Origin: Escarpia spicata
Lineage: Eukaryota; Annelida; Polychaeta; Sabellida; Siboglinidae
Direction of reading: 5' to 3'
DNA: 64,000 nucleotides
Assembly (NCBI GenBank): GCA_963995525.1
Contig: OZ023207.1
Coordinates: 34,681,292-34,745,291 of the forward strand
The notes below the pieces were generated by a model that had not been told where the DNA came from, did not search any database, and saw only the letters and a list, made by a program, of their open reading frames with translations. The translations under genes and the position numbers were made by a program. Below are positions 59,526 through 64,000 of the stretch, piece by piece. Numbering within the stretch: position 1 is the first letter of the stretch; the number at the start of each line of letters is the position of its first letter.

Positions 59526-61115
59526 GTTTCGTCACAGTCGTCGAAATGTGGGAATGTCGGTGGGGCGATATGTGGGTCTCAAACCAGTCTGCGCTGCTTT
59601 TTCTCTGTTTGCCGAAAGTTGTCGAAGCGGCTATGTAGATGCTGTCTCTGATGTGTGACCATTTGGCTTCTATACCTCCTCCTGTAGTGCGATGTAGAAC
59701 CTGTTCAAAATAATTTAGGTACCTTTTAGTCAGCGATGGAACTGAGGTATAGGCAGCGTTGATACGATGTTGACACATCTGCTTGGAATGATGAATCTTC
59801 TTTGGCCTGAGGTGTGGTCAGTGTCGCACTCCGCACTGTGGAAGCTGCGTGCGATGAGCACATTGTTGACAGAAGTCCGCCTGGTAATGACGAGGACCAA
59901 CTGGTGCCAGCGATGGGATCGCAGATGTATCCATGATACTTTCTGACGGGGTTTAGTTTTGAAGATTGTGTTGGCGATGCAGTGTTTGTGAAAAGAGCAC
60001 AGCTCGAGTAGTTGCTCTCCGTTTTCATTCATTTTTACAGTGCCGTAGTGGCCAAGACAGGTTGACCATGAATTATTGTGGTCGTCACCGAAATCTTCCA
60101 ACAGGAAAACATGTTCAGAGGCGGGAATGTCGTTGATTATACAGTGGAGGCGTTCTTTGACTTCTGGTGGGGAACAGAGTGTTGGAGCATATATGCTCAG
60201 CAAGTTCACTTTGCCTGGCTCAGTAAATATACGGAGGGATGGGTTGCGTTCTGAGCCATTTGTTGGTGGTTCAATTGTGCTCAGAGGGGAGATCCTGAGA
60301 GCAAACCCCACCCCATGTAAGCGGGTTTCATTGGGATATTTTCTTAGCCAGAAGGTGTAATCTTTCTCCCGCACCGAACCGTTTGCTGCGAGGGGTGTCT
60401 GTTAAAGAGATGCAATGTCTACATTTTGTTTTCTGAGCTCTCTGTCGATAACAACTCTCTTCCGTGGGTCTGTAATCTGCGTGAGGTCTTCCAACAGGCC
60501 AGGACAAATGGTATTCCGTGTTGTACAGTCGCGTTTAGTCGACTATGGAGTGACACTTTCCATAGCACATGCCTGGGAAATATATGTGGGGGTCCTGGGT
60601 TGCCCAAGCTGCAAGACCCCCCCCCTCGGCCTCGTTAGTGGAATCCAAAGGAGTGCAGAGCACTATATTTGGCACATGTTTGGCTGCAGCAGCTGTCGGA
60701 AGATGTCATGCGGATGACATATGACAGCCTTCGGGGCTCCACCCCAGATTTTCTGTCTGGGTTTACTCCCGTAGCATTTGTCTCTCCAGAGACTTCCACA
60801 AGACAGTGGGGGTTTATGATCAGAATGTTCCGTCTCTTAGATTGGTTGCCATCCAAGGCCAGTGACCCGAGTCTGCTCATTGCTATTTACCCATAGCTGG
60901 AGGTTGAATTAGTGAGCGTCGGGATATGTCCACACACCAGTGGGCCCAGCACAGTGCACACGAGGGCTCCAGCCTAATCCCCAATCCCCAGCACAATTGC
61001 TTGGGGCCGCAAGGTACCCAGTTTACATCCGTAGTGCACCACAAGGAGGTTTTACTAGGGTCTTGTCTGTGAAGAGGCTATGGACTAGCAGAGGAGACTT
61101 ACACATTCGCACTTG
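59526..61115 (-). pseudogene. RTE-type LINE fragment: 5' leader and endonuclease
   Basis: Minus-strand frame 60374-59730 corresponds to the middle of the RTE endonuclease: GVGFALRIS, VNLLSIYAPTL, ERLHCIINDIP, then LLEDFGDDHNNSW where GDFN is usual, and LLELCSFHKHCIANT. Upstream, about 60910-61115 shares the element leader found at 18062-18300 (GGGATATGTCCACACACCAG-like sequence and GGAGACTTACACATTCGC). The RT part is missing at the 59.5-kb side, where the Polinton polymerase ends. Confidence 0.83.
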
Positions 61116-61169
61116 TTTTTTTGTACATATGAGGGGGAGGAAGAGAGAATGAGAGAGGGAGGGAGAGAG

Positions 61170-61430
61170 CAAGTGTGGGAGGGAGGGAGGGAGGGAGGAA
61201 GGGAGGGAGGGAGGGAGGGAGGGAAGGAGGGAGGGAGGGAGGGAGGGAGGGAGGGGGGAGGGAGGGAGGGAGGGAGGGAGGGGGGAGGGAGGGAGGGAGG
61301 GAGGGAGGGAGGGCGGGAGGGAGGGAGGGAGGTAGGGAGGGAGGGAGGGAGGGAGGGAGGGAGGGAGGGAGGGAGGGAGGGAGGGAGGGAGGGAGGGAGG
61401 GAGGGAGGGAGGGAGGGAGGGAGGGATAGG
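61170..61430. repeat. (GGGA)n microsatellite
   Basis: About 260 bp of GGAG repeats. Long Gly/Arg/Glu and Pro/Ser frames here are artefacts. Confidence 0.98.
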
Positions 61431-62322
61431 GAGAGAGATGGAGCGAGAGAGAGGGATATTTGGATTCCGAATCGAAAGTGTTTATTAGTATAATTTTCAA
61501 AACATAAATATCTACAGCCCAAATATGAAATGACATGTGATAAAATAGCAGATAATAATACATGCATGTACTAAAAAACCAAAATGTACAACTTAAAGTA
61601 AAACAGTTAAGAGAGAGAGGGAGAGAGGGAGAGGGGAGAGAGAGAGAGAGCGCGCGCGCCTATCTATGTACGTGCGGGCGTGCGTGTTTATATGTGTGGT
61701 ATGTGTGTACGCGTGTGCATTTGGACACTTGAGAGGTGTTTATGTGAATGTGTTGAAGCGAAGGTTTGGATGTGAGTGTGATCGTGAGCGCGTGTGCATC
61801 TGTCTAACATAGTAGAATGAGAGAGTGTGTACTCTATACATATACAACCGAAACTTGGTATTCCTACCTGACATTAATTCACCTATGCCTAATGCCAGTT
61901 GTTCGTAATATTATCGGCATCTTGGGACGAGCTGGTGCCCTTCCAGACGCTTGTACTCCCTGCTCACGACTTCTTTCACGTCATCCGTGTACCACTGAAG
62001 TAGCTGTTGGTACGACACAGTAACACTTATTGTTGGTATGACGTTTGGCATCTGTCCTTGATCAATAACCATGGATACTTACATTGGCACCGGAACGTTG
62101 TGAATATCCGGTGGGCTGAGACTTCCAAAAAACCTCCATTTATTCATTTACACCGCCGAGGCTCTCCATAAACTCCAACTGCACTCCTATATCCGGCTCA
62201 CCAAATACTGCAATTGCCTTGAAATTCACCAAAAACATGGCCGCATAGCACAACTAGGCGTGGTATATCGCTGTGCATTATCGCTGTGCATTACCAAGTC
62301 TAGACCAAAAATCGGAATCCTT
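61431..62322. other. Low-complexity and non-coding stretch
   Basis: GA-rich (61610-61650) and GTGT-rich (61675-61760) intervals, otherwise featureless. Confidence 0.5.
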
Positions 62323-62337
62323 AATGTGTGTGTGTAT

Positions 62338-62376
<39 letters not shown>

Positions 62377-62387
62377 TGAGTATGTGT

Positions 62388-62433
<46 letters not shown>
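62323..62433. repeat. (TG)n microsatellite
   Basis: TG tract with a few TA and CTGA interruptions. Confidence 0.97.
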
Positions 62434-63109
62434 TGTGAGTGTGTGCTTAAGCGCGCGTGTGTGTGTCTTCACGGAAAATATGCAGTGACTGACTTCTTCG
62501 AAGCATGATCGAGAAGTTGGGATGTAGGCAGCTGATGCTACCTCAGATGTTATTGCAAACGCTTTTCAACGTTGACTTCCTGCTATGCGCGGTTTCGCTG
62601 GCGTTCCCAACAACATTTAAATTATCATTGGAGTCACAACTTAGCGGCTATTACTACGAACTGAATGAATTTCTGTCGGTTGTGCTGGGGAAGATTCGGC
62701 ATTTTCGTCGAATCAAATCCTAATGGCGGATAGTTTTAGATATGTTAATGAGACCGCAGGAACCAGTAGAGCTGTGTAAATGTTCAGACAGTGCGCCGAC
62801 GACTTGCGCAAACAAACGTTCGAAACTGGTGTTCAGCCAGCTGACCCATCCTGACGCCGCATCACTGAATGGCATGACTGCAAAGCTCAACATATCCTGA
62901 AATGACGTCAGAGTCAGTGCCGTATGAACCTCTTCTCGGGTGAAAGCATGTTTTGCTCTGACTACATGGACGGATGTAGGAGAGTCTGCTGTCGTGTTGG
63001 CGAAAGATATGTTGATGATATAAGGGAACCTGCAGTATGACTCAAGTGTGATATTATTATGAACCAATGTGTGGGACTCGGCTTCTTACAACATCGCGCT
63101 AAAGATCGG
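62434..63109. other. Non-coding stretch, possibly decayed transposase N-terminal part
   Basis: No frame is convincing. The Tc1/mariner remnant starting at 63110 may once have extended into this interval. Confidence 0.35.
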
Positions 63110-63440
63110 GAAATTACAGCAGCTGTAGATTAACCAAGGGTTCATTTTGAAACAAGATAAAGCACGCATACACATTACTATAGACACACAAGATTACCAC
63201 CAACACCAAGACATCACCATTATGTACTGGCCTTCTCTTTGTCCGAATCTCAATCGTATTGAGCACTTTTAGGATGAGTTGAAGAGACGAGTATACAGAT
63301 ACATTCCCGACCAGCAACAACCACAAAATATGTACAAAGCTATTGATTACGATCAGGGCAAGTGCATTCGGCCTGGTTCACGCCATGGTGCGGGATACGA
63401 AGTCGTCATCAATGCCAATGTCACACAGTACTTAACGTAA
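63110..63440 (+). pseudogene. Tc1/mariner transposase C-terminal remnant
   Basis: The plus-strand frame reads QDKARIHIT, where Tc1 transposases have the second catalytic Asp, then YWPSLCPNLNRIEHF with the third catalytic acidic residue (Glu) 34 or so residues later, a stop where Trp is usual, and DELKRRVYR. It ends in a GAGYEVVINANVTQYL-like tail. The N-terminal DNA-binding domains and first Asp are not recognisable. Confidence 0.82.
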
Positions 63441-64000
63441 TGAAGCAACACTTTGTCAACGTGTTCAGCAACAAGCTCACAAGTTCATTTTAAAAAGGAT
63501 TCAGGCGCAAATTGGGTTACCTTATTATTAATTTGTCTTTAAATTATGGTATAAATTATCTAAATTGACTGTTAACTGTATGTAGATGGAGAGATAACAT
63601 ACTGAAAGGCAACATCGTCATGAGAACCAACATATCACAGATTTACAAATAATATAGATAATTGATTTTACCTGAAGCAAGTAAATCTTTCGTTGACCGT
63701 CATCTTCAGGCACACCCGGAGCCATGTCAGCCACGGCATGTTTTGTGACATTCAACTTCACTTGGATTTGTCCACGCATACTAGGCAGCGCCCTCTGCGA
63801 GGAAACATGTATACAACGACATTGTTGTGGAACATACGGGTGTATCTGTAAAACTGTAACCCCCTCTTGAGCGTGCATACCCTAACCAACGGCCATTCGA
63901 CAACAACGGCCACATTCCATATGCATTAAGTGTTACATCAGTAGTTGAGTTGTCCGACTTTGCATGAAAAACGATACAGTTTCCAGAAAAATGTCTGAAT
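63441..64000. other. Non-coding stretch
   Basis: The minus-strand frame at 63618-63878 is open but unrecognised. Confidence 0.4.

Noticed and set aside
61085..61567. Long Gly/Arg/Glu and Pro/Ser frames
   Set aside because: They are translations of the (GGGA)n tract.

Overview
This window reads as nuclear DNA of a marine-type invertebrate animal. A lophotrochozoan such as a mollusc is a plausible guess from the repeat mix (RTE and L2/CR1-like LINEs, PIF/Harbinger, Ty3/Gypsy, tRNA-derived SINEs, Polintons), but nothing in it fixes the species. The background is AT-rich and full of microsatellites. I see no bacterial operon, rRNA, CRISPR array or convincing host housekeeping gene. Almost every protein-coding trace belongs to a mobile or virus-like element, and nearly all are broken by stops and frameshifts.

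Layout. 1-9 kb: two LINE reverse-transcriptase remnants, then a 2.75-kb PIF/Harbinger element with TIRs, TTA target duplications, a spliced HARBI1-type transposase and an antisense MADF/BESS-type gene inside its intron; then a tRNA-derived SINE and a (GA)n tract. 9-15 kb: a dispersed repeat split by a LINE 3' fragment (an unsplit relative lies at 14.7 kb), a 3.1-kb DNA transposon of a superfamily I cannot name, and a 36-bp minisatellite. 15-22 kb: a near full-length RTE LINE on the minus strand and one LINE nested inside another. 22-26 kb: a non-coding, higher-order repeat. 28-32 kb: a three-exon minus-strand gene remnant surrounded by 13 copies of a 10-bp motif.

36-48 kb and 53.8-59.5 kb hold decayed Polinton/Maverick (adintovirus-like) DNA, visibly more GC-rich than its surroundings. 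A cassette of integrase C-terminus/chromodomain, small membrane protein, penton-like protein, pX/VI-like basic protein and hexon-like major capsid protein occurs twice in the same order (36.2-39.1 kb and 43.0-45.5 kb). Between the copies are a packaging ATPase and two further ORFs. A protein-primed DNA polymerase B lies convergently on the minus strand (46.0-48.2 kb). A second polymerase, retaining the N-terminal half, is on the plus strand at 56.7-59.5 kb, preceded by duplicated non-coding DNA and by a gene with an RPA70-type zinc ribbon, an unexpected companion for such an element. A truncated Ty3/Gypsy retrotransposon lies between the two Polinton blocks.

59.5-64 kb: a second RTE fragment that ends the polymerase, (GGGA)n and (TG)n tracts, and a Tc1/mariner transposase remnant. 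Together the Polinton genes describe a lineage able to integrate, replicate by protein-primed synthesis, package DNA and build an icosahedral capsid, but none of the copies here looks intact.
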